Positions 6,925-14,753 of a stretch of 64,000 nt of DNA are shown here, one piece after another. The stretch spans positions 1 to 64,000 of the forward strand of contig URBH01000002.1 in the NCBI GenBank assembly GCA_900546075.1, given 5' to 3'. Positions within the stretch are counted from its first letter, which is position 1. Each line of letters begins with the position of its first letter. Position numbers and translations under genes: made by a program. Origin of the DNA: an uncultured Eubacteriales bacterium. Its GTDB lineage: Bacteria; Bacillota; Clostridia; Oscillospirales; Oscillospiraceae. The notes below the pieces were generated by a model. The model ran no database searches. It was not told where the DNA came from and saw only the letters and a list, made by a program, of their open reading frames with translations.

Positions 6925-7326
6925 TCACCTCCTCGCACCGATCAGCCCGGCGACGTGTTCCAGGTCTGCCATGTCCGCCTCAAAAAAGGCATGGCCCCAC
7001 AGCCAGAAATCCGCATGATCCGGGTGGCGTAATTTCTGCGCCTCCGGGTCGCTCCACAGGAGATCCCAGCGCATTTGATGGCCGGCGTCTTTCCGCTCCA
7101 GCTTGGCCGTGATGGCGCCGATCAGGGCGCCGCGGGCTTTCCCGTTTCCGTCGTCATTTCGTGCAAAATAGCGGTGTGCGCTCTCGCTGGTGACCGCGCA
7201 CAATGGGCGGCCATTATGTACCAGAAACCCGTCCACAGCGTCCACAGGCGTACCATACCGGAGGTTTACGGGGCCGTTGATACTCACAAACCGCGCTCTT
7301 TTTCTTACGATGTAGGCAGCGCCCAC
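6925..7326 (-). CDS. Hypothetical phage protein
   Basis: 133 residues from a GTG with GGAGG 8 bases upstream. N-terminal basic strand region (IVRKRARFVSINGPVNLRYGTPVDAVDG), then a mixed alpha/beta body with MRWDLLWSDPEAQKLRHPDHADFW. I recognise no domain. It is 3 bases from the carbohydrate-binding gene and co-directional with it, so a tail-tip or host-interaction accessory role is plausible but unproven. Confidence 0.6.
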   Translation of the reverse strand: MGAAYIVRKRARFVSINGPVNLRYGTPVDAVDGFLVHNGRPLCAVTSESAHRYFARNDDGNGKARGALIGAITAKLERKDAGHQMRWDLLWSDPEAQKLRHPDHADFWLWGHAFFEADMADLEHVAGLIGARR

Positions 7327-7329
7327 GGC

Positions 7330-7941
7330 TTACACCTCCGTCCACCCGTACACACCAGGCTCCCACACGTTGCTGTCCACAGTGCTGGTCCAATGCTTGC
7401 CATTGTGCGACACCTTGGCGTCCTTGCTGTATGCGTCATGTGCGCCAACCGGCTGGGACCATTCCGGCCATTCCTCCGCCGGATCGGAAACCGTCGTCCA
7501 AAGGCTTGCGGTTTTGTCCGGCGTCCAGTCCGCTTGTGACGTATGGGCCTGAACGCATTTATACAGCTTCCCGTCCGTATATCTGCGGATCTGGCCCACG
7601 GTATAGGCCACCGGCACCGCCCACGGCGCGAAAAGGTCCGCGTGTTCCGCCGCCGTTGTGGCGTCCACGCTTCCGGCCTCCGCCATTGTGACGAACACGA
7701 TCCCCGTAGCGTCTGCCGCCTTGGCGATCTCCACTCCCGCGTCCGTTTCTTCCAGCATGACCGTGATTTCTGCCCCCGCCATGTCAGGGCGTCCCAGGAG
7801 GTGGTAAACGGTGCCGTTGTGCGCGATCCCCGTGGCCTCCGCCTCCGGGCACAGCACGAAACAGCCGTTTTCCGCCTGCTTGATGTAGTTGGGGGCCTCG
7901 GTCATGGCCACGGTCGCCCCGTCTTTTGTGATCTTGAACAT
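7330..7941 (-). CDS. Tail-associated protein with carbohydrate-binding (CBM5/12-like) modules
   Basis: 203 residues. The C-terminal half contains two aromatic-rich modules: YTVGQIRRYTDGKLYKCVQA followed by HTSQADWTPDKTASLW (about 128-165), and GAHDAYSKDAKVSHNGKHW followed by VWEPGVYGW (about 175-201). These match the CBM5/12 chitin-binding pattern common in Clostridial phage tail-tip proteins. The N-terminal part (about 1-120) is beta-rich without a recognised fold. It directly follows the DGR reverse transcriptase gene with 3 bases between, so it shares the late transcript and probably helps the particle bind the cell wall. Confidence 0.75.
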   Translation of the reverse strand: MFKITKDGATVAMTEAPNYIKQAENGCFVLCPEAEATGIAHNGTVYHLLGRPDMAGAEITVMLEETDAGVEIAKAADATGIVFVTMAEAGSVDATTAAEHADLFAPWAVPVAYTVGQIRRYTDGKLYKCVQAHTSQADWTPDKTASLWTTVSDPAEEWPEWSQPVGAHDAYSKDAKVSHNGKHWTSTVDSNVWEPGVYGWTEV

Positions 7942-7944
7942 GGT

Positions 7945-9069
7945 TTACACCTCCGTTTTGAAAATCGCATAAAATAGCCGCCGCAGTTTCAGCACCCTGC
8001 CGTGATCGTTGAAGTTCTCATAGTAGGAAATCGGTGTTTGCAGCCATTGGGCCACCTGCTCCACCGTCATTTCACCGCTGGCCACACGCGCCTGGAAAAG
8101 CCGCAGTTTCCGCCGCGCCCGCTTCATGCCGTCCCGGCAGCCGTGGATCTTCACGGCGCCGGTGTTCGTCACCTGAAACTTTGCTTTGCAGAACCGGAAC
8201 GGTCTGGAGAACGGAACCACCTTTGACTTTCCGGCGTTGACCTGCAGGCCCATGGCCTCCGCGTGGCCGATCACGTCCGCCGCGGTCACCTCCGCCGCCT
8301 GTTTCGTCGGCAGAATGGTGTAATAGTCGTCCATGTAATGGGCAGCACCATGGATCGAAAGCTGGGCTTTGATCCGGTTGTCCAGGGAGGACGGCAGCGC
8401 CACCATTTCCTGCTGGCTTGGCTCCACGCCCAGCGGCATACCCACGCCGCCCGGCACAGCTGCCACCACCAGATCGGCCAACTGCCGCAGGTCCGGGTTT
8501 AGGATCATGCCCCGGTGCCGCTCATACAGCAGCGCGTGGGGCGCGTCCGGGAAAAAGTGGTGAAAATCCATCAGGAACAGGGCGCCCTCCAGGCCATGCT
8601 TGCGGTAATGGTCCCGCAGGTGCTTGGCCAGGCGTCTGTAATGGAAATGCAGGCCGCCGCCTTTCTGGCTGGCTTTGTTGTCGTAGATCATACTGGGCAC
8701 ATACAGCGGCACCAGCACCTTTTTGGTCAGAACCTTATAAACCTGCCGATCCTCAATGTGCGGCGCGTCTATTGGCCGAACCTTGCCCCGTTCTTTCAGG
8801 GTGAAATGGGCGGTTTTGCCCGGCTTCCATGTTCCATTTAGGATCTTGCGCCGGCGCTTGGCGGTGCCGGAAAACAGGTGCATTTCAAACCGCTGTGTGC
8901 TGGCTTTCCACCTCACGCCGTTGCAGCATTTCCGGCCATAGAAAAACATGGCCCGGTAACTGAAAACTTCCTCAATCGGCCCCAGGGCGTCGCTGCGGGC
9001 CTTTCGCTTTGCCTGCCGCCTTGTCTGGCGGCGTCTGTAACGCGCCTCGCGGCGCTGTTCGCTTGTCAT
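7945..9069 (-). CDS. DGR reverse transcriptase
   Basis: 374 residues. Retron/DGR-type reverse transcriptase with the catalytic Asp of motif A in LFLMDFHHFF (D168), the active-site box YMDD at 245-248 (HYMDDYY) and the motif LGVEPSQ at 213-219, which fits the (I/V/L)GxxxSQ signature separating DGR enzymes from other RTs. The very basic N-terminus (about 1-27) suits RNA binding. In DGRs this enzyme with Avd copies the template-repeat RNA, misincorporating at adenines, and the cDNA replaces the variable repeat. It lies immediately downstream of the template repeat and is intact. The ATG was chosen over upstream in-frame codons, with GGAGG 14 bases before it, rather far for a strong site. Confidence 0.96.
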   Translation of the reverse strand: MTSEQRREARYRRRQTRRQAKRKARSDALGPIEEVFSYRAMFFYGRKCCNGVRWKASTQRFEMHLFSGTAKRRRKILNGTWKPGKTAHFTLKERGKVRPIDAPHIEDRQVYKVLTKKVLVPLYVPSMIYDNKASQKGGGLHFHYRRLAKHLRDHYRKHGLEGALFLMDFHHFFPDAPHALLYERHRGMILNPDLRQLADLVVAAVPGGVGMPLGVEPSQQEMVALPSSLDNRIKAQLSIHGAAHYMDDYYTILPTKQAAEVTAADVIGHAEAMGLQVNAGKSKVVPFSRPFRFCKAKFQVTNTGAVKIHGCRDGMKRARRKLRLFQARVASGEMTVEQVAQWLQTPISYYENFNDHGRVLKLRRLFYAIFKTEV

Positions 9070-9288
9070 AGAAAAGTATTCGCCCTCCGTACAGTTGTGG
9101 TGTTGGTGTGCGTCTAAACTGCTTCGATCCAGCGCATGAAACGGGGTTAGCACAATACCCCCGCCATGCAAGCAGCGTCCGCGCGGGATCATCAGCGGGC
9201 AGTTTCAGGCTTTCGCCAGGGAAGTATCTTTCCTTTTACATGGGTCCGGTTCACGTTCGTTACTGCATTTGACCCAGCTATGCAAAAT
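9070..9288 (-). ncRNA. Spacer/3' part of the DGR template RNA
   Basis: 219 bases between the template repeat and the RT start contain no supportable gene. In characterised DGRs the template RNA extends from the avd side through the template repeat into this spacer, which binds RT and Avd and primes cDNA synthesis. A short GGGG/CCCC-arm hairpin is visible around 9154-9172. The RNA ends are inferred. Confidence 0.55.
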
Positions 9289-9410
9289 CAGGGGGCCAGC
9301 GCCCAGGAATTGTTGGCGTTGTTATTGTTGGCGCTGCCGTCGGTGTTGACAAGGCAGAAATTGTTGCTGTTGCTCGAATTGACGGAACGGCACCACGCAT
9401 TGGCCGCCGT
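9289..9410 (-). repeat. DGR template repeat (TR)
   Basis: 122 bp aligned without gaps to 10027-10148 (offset 738). The two differ at 12 sites: 9310, 9311, 9314, 9320, 9323, 9328, 9346, 9347, 9362, 9364, 9380 and 9401. All are T on the plus strand, so A in the minus-strand sense direction (12 of about 30 adenines, none of the other bases). Read in the target frame, the template is dense in AAC/AAT codons, the classic DGR signature that allows codons to reach many residues but not stop. Confidence 0.97.
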
Positions 9411-9470
9411 CAGAGGGGAAAGCCGCCCTGCCTCCCGGCGCGTTTTCAAAGATACACCCATAAAAATGAC

Positions 9471-9929
9471 TTATTTCCGCTTCCTGTCGCTCTCCAGGAT
9501 ATTCCGCAGCAGGGTGTCCTCCCGGTCTATCAGTTCGCCCAGGCTCTGCGCCATGCGGTCCAGCTTGTCCATGGCCTCCTTGGGTGGGACCGTCTTTCCG
9601 CTGGGCGCCGTAAAGCACCCTTGCGGGTTCTGGTACATAACCAGATAGGCGTGGGTCAGGCGCACGTCCAGCGCAGAGAGGGAGGCCAGCGCCTCCAGCA
9701 AATGCGCCTTGCGCTGGGCTTTGCGCTGTTCGTCCGACGGGTATATTTTGTTGGCCTTTTCGGTGTGGTCCATGACCTCACCGGCCAGCTGCGCGGTGCC
9801 CTCTGCAATCAGCCGGGAATAACGGGCGGAAAGCCGCGTCAAAAAGCCCACCGTTTCCACATAAATCTGGTTTGCGGTGTTCACATACTCCGCTTTGCTC
9901 ACGGTCCGCTTTTCTTTCAGAACTGACAT
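9471..9929 (-). CDS. avd: Avd-like DGR accessory protein
   Basis: 152 residues, all-helical, consistent with the four-helix-bundle fold of accessory variability determinants. The central KANKIYPSDEQRKAQRKAHLL and ASLSALDVRLTHAYLV segments resemble the Avd-type helical-bundle proteins of Clostridial DGR phages; it is basic, as needed for RNA binding. In DGRs Avd forms a pentamer that binds the reverse transcriptase and is required for template copying. It sits between the target gene and the template repeat, the usual order. A GAGGTG ribosome-binding site is 6 bases before the ATG. The assignment rests on fold-level resemblance plus strong context. Confidence 0.85.
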   Translation of the reverse strand: MSVLKEKRTVSKAEYVNTANQIYVETVGFLTRLSARYSRLIAEGTAQLAGEVMDHTEKANKIYPSDEQRKAQRKAHLLEALASLSALDVRLTHAYLVMYQNPQGCFTAPSGKTVPPKEAMDKLDRMAQSLGELIDREDTLLRNILESDRKRK

Positions 9930-9966
9930 TCTTTCACCTCACGGGTTTTCTTTCTCTGTCCGGGTT

Positions 9967-9990
9967 TCCCGCCCACTTCCGTGGGCGGGA
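9967..9990 (-). promoter_or_regulatory. DGR target-site hairpin downstream of the variable repeat
   Basis: Perfect 10-bp stem (9967-9976 with 9981-9990) and 4-base loop reading GGAA on the sense strand, matching the GRNA tetraloop consensus of cruciforms that stimulate retrohoming in characterised DGRs. It lies 36 bases past the 3' end of the variable repeat, before the avd gene. No T-tract follows, so it is not an ordinary terminator. Confidence 0.75.
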
Positions 9991-10013
9991 TTTTGCCGGA
10001 TATGCTGCGGCGA

Positions 10014-12722
10014 TTAGACAAAAAAGCAGGGGGCCAGCGCCCAGGAACCGTAGGCGTAGTGATTGATGGCGCTGCCGTCGGTGCCGACAAGGCAGAAATC
10101 GCTGCTGTTGCTCGAATAGACGGAACGGCACCACGCATAGGCCGCCGTGCCGGTGGCGTTGTGCTTATAATGCACCTTGCTGTTTCCAGCCTTGTAATAG
10201 TCATACTGGGCCTGGTAATTCTTCTCCGCGCTGTTGGCGTAGGACCTGGCCCCGTGGTATTCAAACTCCGAAAGCAGCGGTAACAGATCCGTGGTGCTGG
10301 TGACATAGCTGGCGGTGTCACTTCCGCCGCCGGTGTTGTCGCTGTACTTGGTGGCCGGCTTCATAACCGCCCGGAGATCCGCCGGCAGGGCTGCCAGCAG
10401 GGTATTGGCCGCGGGGCTGGTGGCGCTGGCGCTGTTGCTGCCCAGCACGGTCTTTCTCATGTGGCTGTTATTCCACCCGCCGCTGTTCGTGTATGACGTG
10501 TTCATGGTAAAGGCGCCGGTGGTGCTGGTACTGTTTCCGTAATTGCCGTCTACCAGGCCCACCAGGGTGCCGTTGATCTTGCCAATCTGGAAATGGATCC
10601 GGTTGCTGCCCTCGCGGCTGGCGTTGTGGTTGAAACCCAGGATAAACACGGAAATGGCCAGATTGGAGAACGTCGTGGCGCCCACCTTGCCGTTGATCGT
10701 GATCCCCTTGGCGTCGCCCACGCTCCAGTAATTGGACCCCTTTCCGGCGTCGGACACGGCGCGGATCGTTGCCCAGCTGTTGGAGGCCAGCGTGTTGGAA
10801 ATGCTGGTGACCGTCACCGGGGTGGTGGTCGTCTTGGTCACGCCGCCCTCGGAATAGCTGACAGTGACCGCCGTGGTGTTGGCTGTCATGGTGGTGGGGC
10901 TGCAGGTGTAGCCGGTGACGGTCTTTTTACTGCCGTCTGCCATGGTAGCGGTGACCACCATTCCCGCGCTGTTGAACGTTTCGCCGGTGAAATAGGAGGT
11001 TTTCGTGGGTGCGTGGGTCACCGCGATACTGGAAAGGTAGTTGCTCACGGTAATGGCCTGGGTGCAGGTCTTACTCACGCCGCCCTCTGCGTAGGTAATC
11101 GTGATCGTGGTATTAGACAGTCCCAGGGCGCCGGTGGGTGAATAGGTCCAGCCGGTCACCACGCGGGTGGCGTTGTCCGAATATTTAGCGGTAATCACCA
11201 TTCCGGCGCTGCTGAACTTCTCCCCGTACTTGTAGGCGGTTTTCGCGGGTGCCGTCGTCACGGAAATGCTGGACAGGGTGCGGATCGTGATCGCCTGGGT
11301 GCAGGTCTTTGTGACGCCGTTTTCCGTGTAGGAGATCGTCACCGCCGTGTCCGTCTTGGAAAGGGCGCCGCTGGGGGTGTACGTCCAGCCCGTCACGGTC
11401 TTTTTGGTGCCGTTGGACATGGTGGCCTCAATCACCATTCCGGTGGCGTCGAAACTCTCACCGATGTAATACGCGGTTTTGTTGGGTGCGGTTTTCACGG
11501 AAATGCTGGACATTTCCAGGACCGTGACCGCCTGGGTGGTCGTGACTGTCACGCCTGCCCGCTGGTATTTGATCGTCACCGCCGTGGTGCTGGCTGCCAT
11601 AACGGTGGGGCTGAACGTGCAGCCGTCGGTTACGTCCTCCGTGGTGCCGTCGGCATAGGTGGCTGTGACCACCAGGCCGGTGGGGTCGAATGTTTCCCCC
11701 ACGTTGTAGGTGGTTTTCGTGGGTGCGTGGGTGACTGCCACGCTGGAGGTAATCACCAGATCCACGTTGTACTGCATGGCGCCGGTGACCTCCACCACGG
11801 CGCTGGCCGTGTGGCCGTTCAGGGTGGCGGTTACCTCCCAGGTGCCGGTGTTCTCCGGCAGGGAGAACTTGGTGGAACCCACGCCGTTCAGGGTGGTTTC
11901 TCCGTCCGTGCAAACCACCGCCGCGCCGGCGCAGGTCGTCACGTTGATACTGGCAGACTGGACGCCCAGGGCCTCCTTTAGCTTTTTCAGCGTGACCTTA
12001 CGATTTTGCCCGTCAGCACCGGAGAAAAACGGAACCGTGTCCGTCAGGGCCATGGCGTTGCTTTCCGTCAGCACCTGGGTGGGCTGCTGGTAGTCCACGC
12101 CCGGCGTGGCCTTGGTCACGGTGTGGTTTCCCTTTGCGTCCTGGCCGCCTTTCAAAATGCCCTTGGCGGTGATCGTGTCCTGTTTCTTTTCCAGTTCTTT
12201 GTTGATCTTCTCAAACAGGGCATTATGGGCGTTCGCGTCCTTGTCGTGCTCCTCCAGGTCCGCCTCCGACACCAGCACCTGCGAACTGGACAGGGTGCAG
12301 GACACTGTGGAGGCGTCGCCCACGATAATGGGCACGGTAATGTTTTTTTCCACCGTTTCCACCGACGCCACGGGGATAAAGTCCGCCGTGTCATAGGCGT
12401 TTTGGTAGCAGTAAAGAATGTCGTGGCTGCGGTCATTGGGGTAATCGGGATCCGCCGCAAACACGCCGATCTCGCGCCAGTAAAAACCCTCCTCCAGTTC
12501 TGCGTTGGAGAAATGGCCGGACACGTCGGCGTACTGCTCCGCGTTGTTTTTCACCGCGGCGTCAATGGTCACCACGGCGCTGACAAGAGCCGTCATAGCG
12601 GAGATCGGACCGCTGATTGTGCCGTTGCCCAGTTGAATGGTTGTGAATTTGATCCCCTCACCGGCCATATTCCTGTAATACAGGTTTTTGCCGGCGTCTG
12701 TCAGTTTCGGGGCCTGAAACAT
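10014..12722 (-). CDS. Tail fibre / receptor-binding protein, DGR target
   Basis: 902 residues. N-terminus (about 1-150, APKLTDAGKNLYYRNMAGEG and FYWREIGVFAADPD) is the tail-collar fibre domain found in P2-like fibres. Residues about 150-260 are a coiled linker. Four bacterial Ig-like repeats of about 78 residues follow (about 328-642; YxxGExFxxxGMVVTA, then TVTGWTYxP). The C-terminal domain (about 643-902) resembles the lectin-like DGR target fold, with WATIRAVSDAGKGSNYW and the diversified end YAWCRSVYSS. The variable repeat covers about residues 859-899. It should sit at the baseplate and contact the host surface. It lies immediately after gpI. The start ATG (MFQAPKL) is preferred over an upstream in-frame ATG that would overlap gpI. 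Confidence 0.92.
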   Translation of the reverse strand: MFQAPKLTDAGKNLYYRNMAGEGIKFTTIQLGNGTISGPISAMTALVSAVVTIDAAVKNNAEQYADVSGHFSNAELEEGFYWREIGVFAADPDYPNDRSHDILYCYQNAYDTADFIPVASVETVEKNITVPIIVGDASTVSCTLSSSQVLVSEADLEEHDKDANAHNALFEKINKELEKKQDTITAKGILKGGQDAKGNHTVTKATPGVDYQQPTQVLTESNAMALTDTVPFFSGADGQNRKVTLKKLKEALGVQSASINVTTCAGAAVVCTDGETTLNGVGSTKFSLPENTGTWEVTATLNGHTASAVVEVTGAMQYNVDLVITSSVAVTHAPTKTTYNVGETFDPTGLVVTATYADGTTEDVTDGCTFSPTVMAASTTAVTIKYQRAGVTVTTTQAVTVLEMSSISVKTAPNKTAYYIGESFDATGMVIEATMSNGTKKTVTGWTYTPSGALSKTDTAVTISYTENGVTKTCTQAITIRTLSSISVTTAPAKTAYKYGEKFSSAGMVITAKYSDNATRVVTGWTYSPTGALGLSNTTITITYAEGGVSKTCTQAITVSNYLSSIAVTHAPTKTSYFTGETFNSAGMVVTATMADGSKKTVTGYTCSPTTMTANTTAVTVSYSEGGVTKTTTTPVTVTSISNTLASNSWATIRAVSDAGKGSNYWSVGDAKGITINGKVGATTFSNLAISVFILGFNHNASREGSNRIHFQIGKINGTLVGLVDGNYGNSTSTTGAFTMNTSYTNSGGWNNSHMRKTVLGSNSASATSPAANTLLAALPADLRAVMKPATKYSDNTGGGSDTASYVTSTTDLLPLLSEFEYHGARSYANSAEKNYQAQYDYYKAGNSKVHYKHNATGTAAYAWCRSVYSSNSSDFCLVGTDGSAINHYAYGSWALAPCFFV
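10027..10148 (-). repeat. DGR variable repeat (VR) in the tail fibre gene
   Basis: 122-bp copy of the template repeat at 9289-9410 with 12 adenine-only changes, converting template Asn codons to Tyr, Ser, Asp, Gly, Ile and His in the fibre's C-terminus. The final GC-rich block (about 10027-10047) is identical to the template and is the expected initiation-of-homing sequence. It ends just before the stop codon. Confidence 0.97.
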
Positions 12723-12738
12723 GGCTGATAACCTCCTG

Positions 12739-13308
12739 TTACATAGTCGCCCTTTGCAGGGTGATAAAATCGCCCGTGTGGATCCAATGGCCCACGAATA
12801 CCTCCGCCGGAGGTGTGGACAGATCCAACACGATTTCGTCCAGCCAGGCGGAAAGGCGCTTGACGGTGCCCAGCACCCGCTTGAACTCCTCCACGTCGTC
12901 CGACGTAATGGCCGGGTTCGTGGTGTATGCCTTAAAGTGATAGGGTTTCCCGCCGTATTCCCACCACTCGCTGATATGACCGGCCTGGAAAATGGTTTCA
13001 ATGATCCGGTTCACCGCTGCCGGGGTGCCCATCTGTGCGTAAAACAGCAGGCTTTCCGCGATCAGGGTTCGCTTGACCTTAATGGAAAAGTTTTCGTCAT
13101 AGGACGGGGTACGCAGTTCCACGGCCAGCAGATCCAGCACCTTTTCCGGCACAGCATAGATCGCCGCATAGGTGCGGGCGCCGTCGGCATAGGCCAGCAG
13201 CTTCTCCACCTGCCTGCCCACGGCGTAGGCAAGCGCCTGGATCTCCGGCTGCTCTGCCAGGTTCTCCGGCATAATGTCCGTGAAGCGGCTGCCGGAAAGT
13301 TTAATCAT
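12739..13308 (-). CDS. Baseplate/tail protein I (P2 gpI-like)
   Basis: 189 residues. LSGSRFTDIMPENLAEQPEI is the hallmark start of the P2 gpI family, followed by a helical body with LLAVELRTPSYDENFSIKVKRTLI and PAAVNRIIETIF. gpI joins the baseplate wedge to the tail-fibre collar. The start was moved to the ATG with GGAGG 8 bases upstream; the first in-frame ATG five codons earlier has no ribosome-binding site. It overlaps the end of gpJ by 8 bases and is followed by the fibre gene, the normal P2 order J-I-H. Confidence 0.92.
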   Translation of the reverse strand: MIKLSGSRFTDIMPENLAEQPEIQALAYAVGRQVEKLLAYADGARTYAAIYAVPEKVLDLLAVELRTPSYDENFSIKVKRTLIAESLLFYAQMGTPAAVNRIIETIFQAGHISEWWEYGGKPYHFKAYTTNPAITSDDVEEFKRVLGTVKRLSAWLDEIVLDLSTPPAEVFVGHWIHTGDFITLQRATM

Positions 13309-14455
13309 CTTCCAGCCCTCCATACGTCACGGTGGCCGATCCGGTCAATGCTGCCACCTTGGTGGCGGCCACCGCCGCGAACGTCGGCGCGGTCACGGTG
13401 ACACGCTTGGCGCCTGCCTCCATGACCATGGCGGCCAGTTGCGACGGGTTCACGTCGCGGCCTATGGTGCGCTGCCAGGTTTTATATTCCTCCACGGCCT
13501 GGGCCACCGCCGCCTGGATTGCCACCGCTCTGGCGCTGTCGCTGCGGTTGATGTAATACGTCAGGTTAATGCTGTATGTGACCTCCTCCGGGGCTTTCAC
13601 GGTCAGCTTGTCCGTCATGGGGCGGATCGTCTTGCCGGAGAGGTACGCCTGCAGGCCGGAGATCATGGCCGCGCCCGGCTTGGAACCGTCGGCCATGATG
13701 AAAACAATATCCACCTGGCCCGCTTCGTGGTCGCTGGTGGCCACCACGTCACCAATGGCGGCGTTGTACTTCTTGGCGTGGTACAGGTATCCGTCCTCCG
13801 GGCCTGCCGTAGAATAGGCGCCAGGGGCCAGGTAAACCCGCTCCGCCAGGCTTTCGTCGTTCTCCACGTCTGCGCCGCCCTCCGTGGTGTTCTGGTTCAC
13901 GGCGCTGGTAATGTAGGGAACGGGATCCACGATGGTGGACACCTCGCCAGGCGCCAGTCCGTTGCCCGCGTTGCCTGTTGCGGTACACTCCGCCAGCACG
14001 TCCACCGTCAGGCTGCCCGCCGGGATCTCTGCGTACTCCATCGTGCTGAAATAAATGGAACCGCTGGAGGAAACCCTGGTGCCCGCCGGGATCGGTGTGG
14101 CCAGCGTCCTGGTGGCCGACGCGGTAAAGCGGATCGTGGTCGTGGCCGCCTTGGCCGGTTCTCTGGTAACGCCTTTCAGCAGCGCCAGATTGTCCAGGAA
14201 CTCCGAATAGGAGTATTTCAAAAGGCTTTGCTTGCCCGCTCGGTCAACGTACTGCATGGCTTGGTAAATCTGCGCCGCCGCCGAATACAGGATCATGCGG
14301 TGGACAGAGGCGCGGCCCAGGGACACCTTGCTGCCCGTCGCTTGGAGCATGAACGCCTCAAAGTCTGCCACCATATCCCCGCGCACGTCGTCAATGGTCT
14401 TGTTGTCGATGAAAGACACGTCCGGGGTGTTCTGAATTGCGGAAATATCAGGCAC
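13301..14455 (-). CDS. Baseplate assembly protein J (gpJ-like)
   Basis: 384 residues, the typical gpJ length. N-terminal TIDDVRGDMVADFEAFM, then KVSLGRASVHRMILYSAAAQIYQAM, a central beta-sandwich (RFTASATRTLATPIPAGTRV) and the conserved GNAGNGLAPGEVSTIVDPV. The C-terminal half carries DVVATSDHEAGQVDIVFIMADG. It forms the wedge of the contractile-tail baseplate. The start overlaps gpW by 8 bases, and the gene is followed by gpI. Confidence 0.95.
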   Translation of the reverse strand: MPDISAIQNTPDVSFIDNKTIDDVRGDMVADFEAFMLQATGSKVSLGRASVHRMILYSAAAQIYQAMQYVDRAGKQSLLKYSYSEFLDNLALLKGVTREPAKAATTTIRFTASATRTLATPIPAGTRVSSSGSIYFSTMEYAEIPAGSLTVDVLAECTATGNAGNGLAPGEVSTIVDPVPYITSAVNQNTTEGGADVENDESLAERVYLAPGAYSTAGPEDGYLYHAKKYNAAIGDVVATSDHEAGQVDIVFIMADGSKPGAAMISGLQAYLSGKTIRPMTDKLTVKAPEEVTYSINLTYYINRSDSARAVAIQAAVAQAVEEYKTWQRTIGRDVNPSQLAAMVMEAGAKRVTVTAPTFAAVAATKVAALTGSATVTYGGLEDD

Positions 14456-14753
14456 TTGTTATCACCACCTTGGGAAAAAGTTTTCCGGTGTTGCCGCCGG
14501 TCCAGGTCACTTCCTGCACCCGCACCTCCGGTATGAATTTGGACACCTTTTCGGTGACCTCCGCCGTGTAAAGGCTCTTTGCGGCCTCTGGCGGCATATC
14601 CACAAAATCCATGTTCAGGCCGAAAGCCCGATCCAACGGCATGGTGCCCTCCCGTGTGGACAGCAGGAGGGCCAGCTGCCGATCCAGTTCTGCCAGCCAG
14701 TCCGCCGTGAACGTATATTCCAGTTGGAAATTGAAAAGGTCGTTTTCGTTCAT
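14448..14753 (-). CDS. Baseplate wedge protein (gpW / T4 gp25-like)
   Basis: 101 residues. The pattern LALLLSTREGTMPLDRAFG is the gp25/gpW signature (small wedge subunit that initiates sheath assembly), followed by the usual C-terminal VTEKVSKFIPEVRVQEVTW. It overlaps its neighbours by 4 to 8 bases on both sides, indicating translational coupling within the baseplate block. Confidence 0.92.
   Translation of the reverse strand: MNENDLFNFQLEYTFTADWLAELDRQLALLLSTREGTMPLDRAFGLNMDFVDMPPEAAKSLYTAEVTEKVSKFIPEVRVQEVTWTGGNTGKLFPKVVITSA

Noticed and set aside
9289..9410. Template repeat as a degraded duplicate of the fibre end, not a DGR part
   Set aside because: Neutral decay would change all four bases; every difference is at a sense-strand adenine, and an intact RT and Avd-like gene flank the repeat.
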